From: Phytoamicus setariae
GTDB lineage: Bacteria; Pseudomonadota; Alphaproteobacteria; Rhizobiales; Rhizobiaceae
Length of the DNA stretch: 64,000 nucleotides
NCBI RefSeq assembly: GCF_016722925.1
Contig: NZ_JAEQNC010000007.1
Location: 62,001-126,000, forward strand
Reading direction: 5' to 3'
In this document: positions 9,026-18,466 of the stretch, one piece after another
Layout of the letters: each line of letters begins with the position of its first letter
Position numbering within the stretch: position 1 is the stretch's first letter
Program-made: the position numbers and the translations under genes
The notes under the pieces: model-generated
Seen by the model: the letters and a program-made list of their open reading frames with translations, nothing else
Database searches by the model: none
What the model was told of the DNA's origin: nothing

Positions 9026-10111
9026 TCAGATCCTGAGCTCGGTTTCAGCGTCGAACACCGAAGCCAGAGCCATATTGAATGAAAGCTTGAGATGCGAGCC
9101 CGGCGCATAGCGTCGCGCTCCGGCAATCCGCACGGATGTGCTCTGGCCGGCGAATTTCAACCACAGGAGATTGTCCGCGCCCATCGGTTCCTCGATATCC
9201 ACGACGGCATCGTAACTCCGGCTCGCCGAGGGATCGTCGACATGGATGTGCTCCGGCCGCAGACCCAGCACCACTTTGCCGCCAGTTGCAAGGCCGCCGT
9301 CCGACACATAGCCATCGAGAGGAATCCGCAGGCCGTCTGTTGCAACCGAGAGCCCATCGCCATCGGCGACAATCTCCCCCTTGAGGAAATTCATCGCGGG
9401 TGAACCTATGAAGCCAGCGACGAACAGGTTCTTCGGCCTGTTGTAGATGGTCATCGGATCGTCGAGCTGCTGGATCAGGCCGCTCTTCATGATGGCGATA
9501 CGGTCAGCCAGCGTCAACGCCTCGATCTGGTCATGCGTGACATAGATCATCGTGTTCTTCAGCGACTGGTGCAAACGCTTGATCTCGACACGCAGTTCTG
9601 ACCGCAATTTGGCATCGAGGTTCGACAGCGGTTCATCAAACAGGAAAACATCGACATCGCGCACCAGCGCCCGGCCGATTGCCACGCGCTGGCGCTGCCC
9701 GCCGGAAAGCTCCGCCGGCTTGCGGTTAAGCAGTGGCTGGATCTGCAGGATTTCTGCCGCACGCGCGATACGCTTGTCGATCTCCGGTTGTGGCAGACCG
9801 GCAATCTTGAGCCCAAAGGCAAGGTTCTTGCGTACAGTCATCTGCGGATAGAGCGCGTAGGACTGAAACACCATGCCGATACCACGGTCCTTGGGCTCCT
9901 CCCAGGTGACGTTCTTGCCCTTGATGAAGATCTGCCCCTCCGAGACGTCCAGAAGGCCCGCAATGCAATTGAGAAGCGTGGACTTGCCGCAGCCGGAAGA
10001 GCCGAGCAACACCAGGAACTCGCCATCATCGATGTCGAGATCGAGGTCCTTGAGAACGCTGACCGCACCGAAATTCAACGAGAGGTCCTTGATGGAAACA
10101 CTGGTGGCCAT
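9026..10111 (-). CDS. Sugar ABC transporter ATP-binding protein (UgpC/MsmK type)
   Basis: A 361-residue ATPase of the CUT1 carbohydrate importer family. It has Walker A GSSGCGKST (about 37-45), Q-loop FQSYALYPQM, signature LSGGQRQRVAIGRAL, Walker B VFLFDEPLSNLD, the H-loop THDQ, and a C-terminal TOBE/OB regulatory domain with GLRPEHI. ATG 10111 follows AAAGG by 8 nt and lies just after the permease stop. It energises the two permeases upstream in the operon. Confidence 0.93.
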   Translation of the reverse strand: MATSVSIKDLSLNFGAVSVLKDLDLDIDDGEFLVLLGSSGCGKSTLLNCIAGLLDVSEGQIFIKGKNVTWEEPKDRGIGMVFQSYALYPQMTVRKNLAFGLKIAGLPQPEIDKRIARAAEILQIQPLLNRKPAELSGGQRQRVAIGRALVRDVDVFLFDEPLSNLDAKLRSELRVEIKRLHQSLKNTMIYVTHDQIEALTLADRIAIMKSGLIQQLDDPMTIYNRPKNLFVAGFIGSPAMNFLKGEIVADGDGLSVATDGLRIPLDGYVSDGGLATGGKVVLGLRPEHIHVDDPSASRSYDAVVDIEEPMGADNLLWLKFAGQSTSVRIAGARRYAPGSHLKLSFNMALASVFDAETELRI

Positions 10112-10116
10112 GCGGA

Positions 10117-11013
10117 TCAACCTTTCACTGCGCCAGCGGCGATGCCGCGAACGAAAAGCCGTCCGGACAAGAAGTAAATGACAAGCGGCACCGCGCCCGT
10201 GAGGAGCGTGGCGGCCATGTTGACGTTGTATTCCTTGACGCCCTGCACCGAGTTGACGATGTTGTTGAGCTGGACGGTCATCGGATAGGTGTCGGGGCGC
10301 GTATAGACAACGCCGAACAAGAAGTCGTTCCAGATGCCGGTGATCTGGATGATCATCGAAACGACGAAGATCGGGATCGACATCGGCAACATGATCCGGA
10401 AATAGATCCCCCAGAACCCGGCCCCGTCGACGCGGGCTGCCTTGAACAGTTCTGGTGGCAGACCGGAGAAATAGTTGCGGAATAGCAGGGTATTGATCGG
10501 CATGCCGAATATCGTATGCACGAGGATCAGGCCTGCCAGCGAGCCGTAGAGCCCGAGTTCGCGCAGGATGATGACGATCGGATAGAGCATCACCTGGTAG
10601 GGAATGAAGGCCCCGACAAGCAGGATTGTGAAGAAGATGTCAGCACCCTTGAAGCGCCAGTTGGCCAGCATATAGCCATTGACCGAGGCAATTGCGATCG
10701 ACAGGATCACCGACGGAACCGTGATGCGAACGGAGTTCCAGAAGCCTTTGCTCAAGCCGGTGCAATCGAGGCCGGTGCATGCGCTCGACCAAGCCTTAAC
10801 CCACGGCTCGAAGGTGAATTCCACCGGAGGCGAGAAGATGCTGCCGAGCCTGATCTCCGGCATTGTCTTGAACGACGTCACGAGCATGACATAGAGCGGC
10901 AGCAGGTAGTAGAGCGACACCAGGATCAGCGTGCCATAGACGAAAATGTTGGCCGCCGAGAAAATCGGACGCGGCTTGGCGCCACTTGGGCCGGAAAGTC
11001 TTGCATTCGCCAT
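10117..11013 (-). CDS. Sugar ABC transporter permease (MalG family)
   Basis: A 298-residue inner-membrane permease with six predicted membrane segments. The EAA loop near ELFKAARVDGAGFWGIYFRIMLP contacts the ATPase. Start ATG 11013 lies immediately after the stop of the other permease (gap of 2 nt), with AAGGCGG upstream. It forms the heteromeric channel with the MalF-type protein. Confidence 0.92.
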   Translation of the reverse strand: MANARLSGPSGAKPRPIFSAANIFVYGTLILVSLYYLLPLYVMLVTSFKTMPEIRLGSIFSPPVEFTFEPWVKAWSSACTGLDCTGLSKGFWNSVRITVPSVILSIAIASVNGYMLANWRFKGADIFFTILLVGAFIPYQVMLYPIVIILRELGLYGSLAGLILVHTIFGMPINTLLFRNYFSGLPPELFKAARVDGAGFWGIYFRIMLPMSIPIFVVSMIIQITGIWNDFLFGVVYTRPDTYPMTVQLNNIVNSVQGVKEYNVNMAATLLTGAVPLVIYFLSGRLFVRGIAAGAVKG

Positions 11014-11015
11014 GT

Positions 11016-11909
11016 CTATTTCCGCCTTCCGAATTCGAAGTAGGCCCACGGGACGATGATGATAGCGACCGACAGGAGCATCATGGTCGACGCCGCAAAC
11101 CCCTGACCGAGGTTCTGTGCCCGGAACATGTATTCATAGACATATTTTGCCGGCACTTCCGACGAGATCCCCGGCCCGCCCGAAGTCTGGGCGACAACCA
11201 GGTCGTAGACCTTGACGATGCCGGCGGCGATGATCACCAGCGTGGTGACCAGTACAGGCCGCATCATCGGAAGGATGATGGAAATGTAGGTGCGCCATGC
11301 CGGGATGCCATCGACGCGGGATGCCTTCCAGATATCCTCGTCGATGCCGCGCAATCCCGCGAGCATCAGGCACATGACCAACCCCGTCCCCTGCCAGAGC
11401 GCTGCCACGAGCACACCATAGATGACGATGCTGGAGGTGTAGAGCGGGTCGAACGAAAAGCTCGTCCAGCCCAGCGAACGGACAACATGCTGAACGCCCA
11501 GATCCGGATTGAGTATCCACTGCCAGACCAACCCGGTGACAATGAAGGACAGCGCAAAGGGATAGAGCAGGATGGAACGAAACGTGTTCTCGAAGCGGAT
11601 TTTCTGGTCGAGCAGCGTTGCCAGCAGGAAGCCGATAACCAGTGAAAACACCAGCATGCAGATGCCATAGATGAACAGGTTCTCAACCGCTACCAGCCAG
11701 CGCGGCGTGTTCCAAAGGCGATAATACTGGTCAAGCCCGACGAAACGCAGTCTCGGAAGCAGCTTGGAATCGGTGAAGGAATAAAGAACGGTCCAGCCAG
11801 TACCACCGACGAAGACCACGAGCGCGGTCAGGATGAGCGGGATTGCTGCTATCTTGGCGCTGATGTTGCGCAAGAACTGGTTGGGGCGTCCGGTCGATAG
11901 TTCGGCCAT
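11016..11909 (-). CDS. Sugar ABC transporter permease (MalF family)
   Basis: A 297-residue inner-membrane permease with six predicted segments. The first begins about residue 18 (IPLILTALVVFVGGTGW) and the EAA-loop motif is DIWKASRVDGIPAWRTYISIILPMM (about 205-230). GGAGG lies 9 nt upstream of the ATG. It is co-transcribed with the binding protein 109 bp upstream and the MalG-type permease downstream. Confidence 0.92.
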   Translation of the reverse strand: MAELSTGRPNQFLRNISAKIAAIPLILTALVVFVGGTGWTVLYSFTDSKLLPRLRFVGLDQYYRLWNTPRWLVAVENLFIYGICMLVFSLVIGFLLATLLDQKIRFENTFRSILLYPFALSFIVTGLVWQWILNPDLGVQHVVRSLGWTSFSFDPLYTSSIVIYGVLVAALWQGTGLVMCLMLAGLRGIDEDIWKASRVDGIPAWRTYISIILPMMRPVLVTTLVIIAAGIVKVYDLVVAQTSGGPGISSEVPAKYVYEYMFRAQNLGQGFAASTMMLLSVAIIIVPWAYFEFGRRK

Positions 11910-12018
11910 GATCTTTGCCTCCGGAGGGCATGTCCGGTGATAGTCGAGACGGAAACCATCTCGCGTCCAAAGCTCCCGGCGGCTGCAGAGCCGCCACCGG
12001 GACTGGTTCGACGATCGG

Positions 12019-13254
12019 TTACTGAGCCGAAGCGATGATGTCGACGTAGCGCTTCTGCGCGTCTTCCGGCGTCATGGACGGCGTCGCGAAGAACTCCGCA
12101 AACAGGTCATTAATCTGCGTATTGGAGTCTTCGGTCATCAACTGGTTGGTCTCAGGGATGGTATTGCCCTTGTCGAGGATTTCGAGACCCTTCTTCATGC
12201 AGTCATTGGCAGCCGCGAGATCGACATCGCCGCGCACGGGCACCGAGCCTTTCTTCAGGTTGAAGGCAACCTGGGTCGCCGGCGACAGCATGACCGAGGC
12301 CAGCACTTCCTGCGCCTTGCTCTTTTCCGGATCCTTGAGCTTGGGGAAGTAGAACGAGTCGCCGCCGGTCGAGATCAAAGCATTGACGCCGAGACCCGGA
12401 AGGCAGGTGTAGTCCTTGCCCGCCACCTGGCCAGCAACCTGAAACTCACCCTGCGCCCAGTCACCCATGATCTGGCCGCCAGCGGCGCCCGTGATCACGA
12501 GATTGGTCGCCTGGTTCCAACTCTGCACGTTCGACTTGGCCGACATTTTGCGGGCGTCATCGGCGGCCTTGAATACTTTGGCGATCTCCGGGCCGGCCGC
12601 AACGGTTGCGTCCTTGTCCTTGTAAACTTTAAGATAGATGTCCTTGCCTGCAATCGCGGGGATCAGGACGTTGAATGCGCCCGAGGTCTGCCAGGATTCC
12701 TTGCCAACCGCCAGCGGAATGATCCCGGCCTTTTCAAGCGCCGGTGCTGCAGCCACGAATTCATCCCAGTTCGTCGGAACCGCAACGCCGGCCTTTTCGA
12801 AAGCCTTGTTGGAAAGCCACAGCCACTGCCAGGAATGAATGTTGACGGGGATGCAATAGACCTTGCCATCCACCGTGCATTCATCGAGCAGGCTCGCCGG
12901 ACGGATGACATCTTTCCACTTTTCCTTCGTGGCGACGTCGGTCAGGTCACGCATCAATCCGGATTCGACAAGCTCCTCAGCCTGACGGCCGTGGTTGAAC
13001 TGCGTCGCGCCCATGGGATCGCCGCCGGTAATGCGGCTGATCATGATCGGACGCGCAGTATCGCCGGCGCCGGCAATGGCGCCGTCAACCCAATGATTGC
13101 CCGTCGCATCGAATGCCTTGGCGAATTCGGCGACCGCCGCGGCCTCCCCGCCGGACGTCCACCAATGGGTGACTTCAAGGTCTGTCGCGTTGGCCGCGCC
13201 ACAAGACAGCGCTGCGGAAGCCGCAAGCGCAGCAGCAAATAAACGAACCCTCAT
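12019..13254 (-). CDS. Sugar ABC transporter substrate-binding protein
   Basis: A 411-residue periplasmic family-1 extracellular solute-binding protein. It has a signal peptide (about 1-23, ending CGAANA) and a mature start DLEVTHWWTSGGEAAAVAEFAKAF typical of CUT1 binding proteins, followed by GATQFNHGRQAEELVESGLM and WQWLWLSNKAF. GGGAGG lies 7 nt before the ATG. It is the first gene of the operon with mannosidase and xylosidase, so the ligand is probably a hemicellulose-derived oligosaccharide (inference). A LacI-type operator half-match lies within its leader at 13271-13284. Confidence 0.92.
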   Translation of the reverse strand: MRVRLFAAALAASAALSCGAANATDLEVTHWWTSGGEAAAVAEFAKAFDATGNHWVDGAIAGAGDTARPIMISRITGGDPMGATQFNHGRQAEELVESGLMRDLTDVATKEKWKDVIRPASLLDECTVDGKVYCIPVNIHSWQWLWLSNKAFEKAGVAVPTNWDEFVAAAPALEKAGIIPLAVGKESWQTSGAFNVLIPAIAGKDIYLKVYKDKDATVAAGPEIAKVFKAADDARKMSAKSNVQSWNQATNLVITGAAGGQIMGDWAQGEFQVAGQVAGKDYTCLPGLGVNALISTGGDSFYFPKLKDPEKSKAQEVLASVMLSPATQVAFNLKKGSVPVRGDVDLAAANDCMKKGLEILDKGNTIPETNQLMTEDSNTQINDLFAEFFATPSMTPEDAQKRYVDIIASAQ

Positions 13255-13270
13255 GAGTTTTCCTCCCTCA

Positions 13271-13284
13271 CTGAAACGTTACCG
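13271..13284. promoter_or_regulatory. LacI-family operator upstream of the sugar operon
   Basis: CTGAAACGTTACCG matches the perfect operator found in front of the divergent lacI-type gene in 12 of 14 positions, around the same AACGTT centre. It lies 17 bp before the binding-protein start, consistent with repression by blocking transcription. Confidence 0.6.
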
Positions 13285-13591
13285 TAAAAACCTATGCGAA
13301 TTGCCGAAAGGCCGCAACAGGGCAGCAGGAAAAATTTTTCGAAGCTCGAATAAATACAACCTTTAATAGATATATTCGACATTTTTCACACCACCCTGTT
13401 TGGATGTCACCCGATACTGCAGTCACGAAATCCATCCATAAATTGATGTAAATGTTACTTTTTAACGACTTTCTTCAGAACGCGTGAATTACCCTGCCCT
13501 TCGCGCGTGCAATATTTCTTCACAAACAGGCTTGATTCACTCAGGAATTGTTCCTCCGGGGTCAAACAGAAAAGAACGCTCGACAAATTTA

Positions 13592-13605
13592 CTGTAACGT
13601 TACAG
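13592..13605. promoter_or_regulatory. LacI-family operator upstream of the repressor gene
   Basis: CTGTAACGTTACAG is a perfect 14-bp palindrome with the central CG typical of LacI/GalR operators. It lies 81 bp before the ATG I chose for the repressor and supports a start inside the open frame rather than at its 5' end. It implies autoregulation. The 293-bp region between the divergent genes (13255-13547) is AT-rich and holds the promoters; no gene is seen there. Confidence 0.7.
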
Positions 13606-13685
13606 ATTTAGACGCGCAGCGAGTGAGACATGGCGCTCCTTCCCGATATGGACTAGATCGTCACGCTGCATTTGGGATGGAATCG

Positions 13686-14726
13686 ATGAAGGGCATAATA
13701 CAAGTGGGTCAAGGACTTGCGGCGGGCGAGCGCCCGACGCTCAAGACAATCGCGTTCATGACTGGGCTCGGCGTCACCACCGTCTCGAGGGCGCTGAAGG
13801 ATGCTCCGGATATCGGACAGGAAACCAAGGAGCGCGTTCGTCTCGTCGCCACCCAGATTGGTTACCATCCGAATCGAGCAGGTGTACGCCTCAGAACCGG
13901 CAAGACAAACGTCATCAGCCTCATCCTGAACATCGACGAAGAGCTTATGGGGCTGACTTCGCATATCGTCTATGGCATTTCCGAAGTGCTTTCGGCCACC
14001 AATTATCACCTGATCGTCACGCCATATTCGAGGCTCAAGGATCCGATGGATCCGGTGCGCTACATCCTCGACACTGGCTCAGCCGATGGCGTCATCCTGT
14101 CTTCGACACAACCTGACGATCCACGTGTCAGGCTGCTGCTCGAGCGCAACCTGCCATTCTCGACCCACGGACGTACCAATCTGGGGCTGATCCACCCGTA
14201 TCACGATTTCGACAACGAGGCCTATGCCTACGAAGCGGTCCGCCGTTTGGTGGAAAAGGGCCGGCGTCGGCTGGCAATCCTGGAGCCCTCTCCCCAATAC
14301 ACCTTCTACCAGCACATGAATGCGGGCTTTCATCGTGGCCTGCGGGACTTCGGCGCCATCGAAATTCCCTTCGGCGAATCCACTATCCATGACACGATGA
14401 ACGACATCCATCAGGCGACAATGCATCTGCTGAAGGAAGCCAACGAACTCGATGGCATCGTCGCGGGATCGAGCGCCGGAGCTGTGGCCATCGCCTCGGC
14501 CATCGAAAAGAGCGGGCGGCGGCTCGGCGGCGATATCGATATGGTATCCAAGCAACCGGCCAACCTGCTTCACTTCATGCGGCCGGAAATCATGACAGTC
14601 GATGAGGACATCCGGCTTGCCGGCCGAGAACTCGCCAAGGCCGTGCTGGCGCGCATCGAAGGCGTTCCAGCAGATCAGTTGCGTAGCGTCAGCCTGCCGG
14701 ACGGGCGCCTTGTCTATCCGGGCTAA
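13686..14726 (+). CDS. LacI-family transcriptional repressor
   Basis: A 346-residue regulator. The N-terminal helix-turn-helix is TLKTIAFMTGLGVTTVSRALKDAPDI, with the hinge helix region near ATQIGYHPNRAGVRLRTG, followed by a periplasmic-binding-protein-like effector domain. The open frame extends upstream to 13548, but that would put the operator inside the coding region; ATG 13677 or 13686 just before the helix-turn-helix is more likely. It is divergent from the hemicellulose operon and probably controls it, with a sugar as inducer. Its last 38 bp overlap the 3' end of the convergent AraC-type gene. Confidence 0.88.
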   Translation: MKGIIQVGQGLAAGERPTLKTIAFMTGLGVTTVSRALKDAPDIGQETKERVRLVATQIGYHPNRAGVRLRTGKTNVISLILNIDEELMGLTSHIVYGISEVLSATNYHLIVTPYSRLKDPMDPVRYILDTGSADGVILSSTQPDDPRVRLLLERNLPFSTHGRTNLGLIHPYHDFDNEAYAYEAVRRLVEKGRRRLAILEPSPQYTFYQHMNAGFHRGLRDFGAIEIPFGESTIHDTMNDIHQATMHLLKEANELDGIVAGSSAGAVAIASAIEKSGRRLGGDIDMVSKQPANLLHFMRPEIMTVDEDIRLAGRELAKAVLARIEGVPADQLRSVSLPDGRLVYPG

Positions 14727-15561
14727 GGCGATTGTGTCCCCGAATCGCGCTCGGCGAAAAGCCGAAGCGGTGCCTGAAGCGAATTGCGAAGCGACTTTGG
14801 GATTCGAAACCTGCGCTTGCGGCGATCAGCGATACCGGCATTTCAGATGATTGCAGCAAGCTCATCGCATGCGTCATGCGGATGTCGGTCAGCACGCCAC
14901 GCAGATTGCTGCTCTCGTCGTGCAGCCGCCGCCGCAACGTCGCATCGCTGACGCCAAGCGCTCGAGAAATCTCGCCGCTCGACCAGGGATGCTCCGGCCG
15001 GTGGCCAACAAGACGCCGGATGCGCGCGGTAAAGCTCGTCGGCTGATGAAGCGAGAAGCGCAAACCTTCCGAACTCAGCCAGGCAAGCAGTTCCATCACG
15101 CGATGGCGTATCACCACATCGGGCAACGAACCGTCATCCAGCAACGCTTCCACCGCCTGTTCGAAGGCGTGGGTCAAGCCCTCGCCCATCGTGCCGAGTT
15201 GGCGCGCGTGCATCACGGGCAATGTGTCACCAGGATCGCCAAAAGCCTCGATGACGGAGGGCTCAATGGTGAGCCACCGGGCTTCGTAATCGCCATCATC
15301 GGCCGGAATATTTTCGAAATCGAACACTTGCCCTTGGGCGATGGCAATCGCCTCACCGCTCTCCATCACGAATTCGTGGCCCGGTGACTGGATCACCTTG
15401 CGGCCACGTCGCACGACGATGATCATTGGCACTATCGTGGTAAGCGACGTAAAGTTCAACCGCGTCGCCTGGGTGACAAGCCCCGTAGCGCCGATGCCGG
15501 GTTTTTCGGCGATCATAAGTCTCAAGCGTATCTCCACCGGAATAGCCACACCGGGAAACAT
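14689..15561 (-). CDS. AraC-family transcriptional regulator
   Basis: About 290 residues. The C-terminal third holds the two helix-turn-helix motifs of the family: SSGEISRALGVSDATLRRRLH (about 195-215) and PVSLIAASAGFESQSRFAIRFRHRFGFSPSAIRG (about 242-275). The N-terminal part is a cupin-like sensor region without a motif I can link to a ligand. The start is uncertain: no good ribosome site precedes 15561, and ATG 15516 is an alternative. It lies 21 bp downstream of the PEBP-like gene on the same strand, so the two may be co-transcribed. Confidence 0.82.
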   Translation of the reverse strand: MFPGVAIPVEIRLRLMIAEKPGIGATGLVTQATRLNFTSLTTIVPMIIVVRRGRKVIQSPGHEFVMESGEAIAIAQGQVFDFENIPADDGDYEARWLTIEPSVIEAFGDPGDTLPVMHARQLGTMGEGLTHAFEQAVEALLDDGSLPDVVIRHRVMELLAWLSSEGLRFSLHQPTSFTARIRRLVGHRPEHPWSSGEISRALGVSDATLRRRLHDESSNLRGVLTDIRMTHAMSLLQSSEMPVSLIAASAGFESQSRFAIRFRHRFGFSPSAIRGHNRLSPDRQGARPAG

Positions 15562-15582
15562 CCCGGCGTGGCCGCAATTTTA

Positions 15583-16122
15583 TCAACGACCGCCTTTGGC
15601 GACAATCGTCGCCTCGGCGAGCTTGTTCATGTTGGACATGAAGCCGACCAGCGCAGGTGAAGCGTTCTCGGGGATCTCTAGCTTTTCAACCTTCAGCGCC
15701 TTGACCGTGATCTTATATTCGTGCGCTGGCCCAGCCGGCGGACAGGCACCAAGATACGCAACCTCACGCATGTCGGTCTCCGTCATATGCGCTCCCTTCG
15801 GCAGTTTTGCAGCATCGGTACCAGCACCGGCCGGAATGGATGTCGCATCCGCGGGAATGTCGACCACCACCCAATGCCACCAGCCCGACCCGGTCGGCGC
15901 GTCCTTGTCGTACATGGTTACAACAAAGCTCTTCGTTCCTTCGGGCGCGCCAGACCAGCGTATTTCTGGCGAAACATTACCGCCCGTGCATCCCATTTTA
16001 TCAGCGAACTGAGCCTGTGGCAGAGTACCGGAAGCAAACTCCGGACTTGTAACCTGGAAATCGCCGGCTTCAGCGGCTCCGGCCAGCGCGATCATCGCAG
16101 CCGCGATAAGATACCGTTTCAT
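15583..16122 (-). CDS. YbhB/YbcL family PEBP-like protein, secreted
   Basis: A 179-residue phosphatidylethanolamine-binding-protein fold (Raf kinase inhibitor-like family). It has a signal peptide (1-20, ALAGAAEA), then GGNVSPEIRWSGAPEGTKSFVV, the DKDAPTGSGWWHWVVVDIP core that forms the anion pocket, and ending LGACPPAGPAHEYKITVKAL. It is periplasmic. The biological role of this family in bacteria is poorly defined. About 21 bp separates it from the AraC-type gene. The 176 bp upstream to gnd hold no gene. Confidence 0.88.
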   Translation of the reverse strand: MKRYLIAAAMIALAGAAEAGDFQVTSPEFASGTLPQAQFADKMGCTGGNVSPEIRWSGAPEGTKSFVVTMYDKDAPTGSGWWHWVVVDIPADATSIPAGAGTDAAKLPKGAHMTETDMREVAYLGACPPAGPAHEYKITVKALKVEKLEIPENASPALVGFMSNMNKLAEATIVAKGGR

Positions 16123-16298
16123 GCTGTCGTCCTTTCATCTGTCCCGATGCAAGGAAACTACAAAGACCCGGAGCGGACAGATACGCCCGCTCAAGTCAAT
16201 TTTGGTGCCGAAACGCTCACCTGCTGCCTAGATGTTTGCCTTGTGCGAGCAGGCGCAATCAACCCCCGATAGCATGAAAGGCACGTCTGGTCCCGAAC

Positions 16299-17732
16299 TC
16301 AGAAATCCGCCAGACCGCTGCCCCAGGGGCCGTGATGCTTGTCGACGCCATCGATACGATCAAAACCATGCGCGCCAAAGAAATCGCGCTGCGCCTGGAT
16401 AAGATTGGCGGTGCCGCGACCACGACGATAGGAATCGAAGTAGCCGAGCGCCGATGCCAGAGCGGGAACCGGAAGGCCGGCCGTGACCGCTGCGGCGACC
16501 ACGCGCCGGAGCGCTCCGTCGGTTTCCTTGACCATGGCGGAAAAGGCCGGCGTGATGATCAGGTTGCTCGCATCCGGCATTGCCCGAAACGCAGAGGTGA
16601 TATCGTCGAGGAACTGCGAACGGATGATGCAGCCCGCCCGCCAGATCTTGGCGATATCAGGCATCGGCAACGACCAGCCGAATTCTTTCGATGCCTCGGC
16701 CATGACAGCAAAGCCCTGAGCATAGGCGCCGATCTTGCCGGCAAGCAATGCCATCTCGAGATCGGCGATGAAGGCATCGCGGGAAGCCGGCTTGATCGCA
16801 CCCTCACCCGGAAGGCCAAGAATTTTCTCGGCGGCTTCGCGCTGGATCTTGAAGGACGACAGGCTGCGCGCGGCAACGGCCGCTTCAATCGCAGTCGCCG
16901 GAACACCCATGTTCTGCGCCTCGATGGCGGACCACTTGCCGGTCCCCTTCTGGCCGGCGCGATCGACGATCAAGTCGACCATCGGCTTGCCCGTGATGGG
17001 ATCACTCGCCTTGAGCACAGCTGCAGAAATCTCGATGAGATAGGATTCCAGCCGGCTCTTGTTCCACTTGCCGAAGATATCGCTGCATTCCTTGGCCGAC
17101 AGGCCGAGGCCATCGCGCAGGATGCCGTAGATTTCGGCAATCATCTGCATGTCGGCATATTCGATGCCGTTATGGATGGTCTTGACGAAATGGCCTGCAC
17201 CATTTTCACCGAGCCAGGCACAGCAATCCTCGCCCTTGAACTTGGCCGAAATCGACGTCAGCACCTTTTCGACGCGCTTGTAGGAAGCCTCGGTGCCGCC
17301 GACCATGATCGAAGGGCCGTGGCGAGCACCCTCTTCGCCACCGGAAACGCCCATGCCGATAAAGGTCAGACCAGAATCCTTGAGGCCTTCAAAGCGGCGG
17401 ATCGTGTCGCGAAAATTGGCGTTGCCGGCATCAATGATGATATCGCCAGCCGAGAGATGATTGCGCAGCGTGGCGATCAGTTCGTCGACTGGCTCGCCCG
17501 CCTTGACCATGATGATAACCGGGCGCGGCGGGCGGATTGCAGCAACGAACTCTTCAAGGCTTTTCGTCGGAACGATGTGTTCCCGGAGCGCCCCGGCTTC
17601 GACGACGAATGTATCGGTTTTCTCCGGTGTGCGGTTGAAAACGGCGATCCTGTTGCCTTTCTCCGCGATGTTGAGTGCGAGATTCGAGCCCATCACCGCC
17701 AGTCCGATCAGTCCGATTTCAGCCTTTTCCAT
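16299..17732 (-). CDS. gnd: 6-phosphogluconate dehydrogenase (decarboxylating)
   Basis: A 477-residue long-form enzyme of the oxidative pentose phosphate pathway, converting 6-phosphogluconate and NADP+ to ribulose 5-phosphate and CO2. The Rossmann motif is GLAVMGSNLALNIAEKG (about 10-26), with cofactor loop NRTPEK, GVSGGEEGARHGPSIMVGG in the substrate site, catalytic Lys in HFVKTIHNGIEY (about 186), and a C-terminal dimer tail with SYRRGRGTANLIQAQRDFFGAHGF. GGGAG lies 7 nt before the ATG. Length and motifs are complete. Confidence 0.96.
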   Translation of the reverse strand: MEKAEIGLIGLAVMGSNLALNIAEKGNRIAVFNRTPEKTDTFVVEAGALREHIVPTKSLEEFVAAIRPPRPVIIMVKAGEPVDELIATLRNHLSAGDIIIDAGNANFRDTIRRFEGLKDSGLTFIGMGVSGGEEGARHGPSIMVGGTEASYKRVEKVLTSISAKFKGEDCCAWLGENGAGHFVKTIHNGIEYADMQMIAEIYGILRDGLGLSAKECSDIFGKWNKSRLESYLIEISAAVLKASDPITGKPMVDLIVDRAGQKGTGKWSAIEAQNMGVPATAIEAAVAARSLSSFKIQREAAEKILGLPGEGAIKPASRDAFIADLEMALLAGKIGAYAQGFAVMAEASKEFGWSLPMPDIAKIWRAGCIIRSQFLDDITSAFRAMPDASNLIITPAFSAMVKETDGALRRVVAAAVTAGLPVPALASALGYFDSYRRGRGTANLIQAQRDFFGAHGFDRIDGVDKHHGPWGSGLADF

Positions 17733-17914
17733 GCCGGTCTCCCGTGAGATTTCATTAGGATGATTTTTGCGGGACTATAGGCGCGGCGAGTGTAGACAGG
17801 CAAGGCTGACCGCGGCATTTTGTCGTATCAATGCTGCACCGCCCGCACGCGAAGAGACGCGACGTCGGGCCGCCTTATGCGCCGCGCCACGGCCAATCTG
17901 GCCATCGGCTCTTT

Positions 17915-18283
17915 TCACCTGACATAGTAAATAGTGCGACCGCTGAAAGGCCTGGAAATCTCCACCACATTGTTGGGATTGACGCCTTTCGCACGAAGTT
18001 GAGCGGCAACGCCACCATCTATGGATGCGCGAATAGTTGCGAGCTTCTGCGGCGTCAACGCGTTTTCGATCCGCGCGCGGTTCCCATCGCTCAGCGAACT
18101 GACATAGATGATCTTGATGCCGCTCGCGCTTTTCTTGCGATCATATCCATAGGTAGCGGTGCGCTCGAAGCGGAACGCGTTTGCTTGTGCTGCTGAGGAG
18201 AGCTTGTGATCGCCAGCGAAGGACTGACCGGTTGCAAGCCCGACAAACGCGATTACCGAAAGCCCGACAAAGATGCGGCTCAT
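17915..18283 (-). CDS. Secreted protein of unknown function
   Basis: A 122-residue protein with a signal peptide (MSRIFVGLSVIAFVGLATGQSFA). The mature part contains RFERTATYGYDRKKSASGIKIIYVS and RIENALTPQKLATIRASIDGG. GGAG lies 7 nt before ATG 18283; the frame is open to 18337, but that would spoil the signal peptide. No family recognised. It is flanked by gnd and glutaminase on the same strand and probably stands alone. Confidence 0.65.
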   Translation of the reverse strand: MSRIFVGLSVIAFVGLATGQSFAGDHKLSSAAQANAFRFERTATYGYDRKKSASGIKIIYVSSLSDGNRARIENALTPQKLATIRASIDGGVAAQLRAKGVNPNNVVEISRPFSGRTIYYVR

Positions 18284-18466
18284 GATGAACTCCAGTTGTT
18301 TGCAAGGCTTTGACAATCGAGAGCATTCACCGTTCACCCAGCCGATAAGTAGCGCTCTGGCCGGCCGGCTTCAATTCACAATTTTGAGAAGCCGCTTGTT
18401 GCACGCATCGCATTGACCACAGCACCCTGGGTCGCCACCACGTCGCGGGAGTATTCTCAGGTTGTG

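Noticed and set aside
16332-17747. Plus-strand open frame opposite gnd
   Set aside because: gnd has all catalytic motifs; the opposite frame is composition-driven and unlike any protein family.
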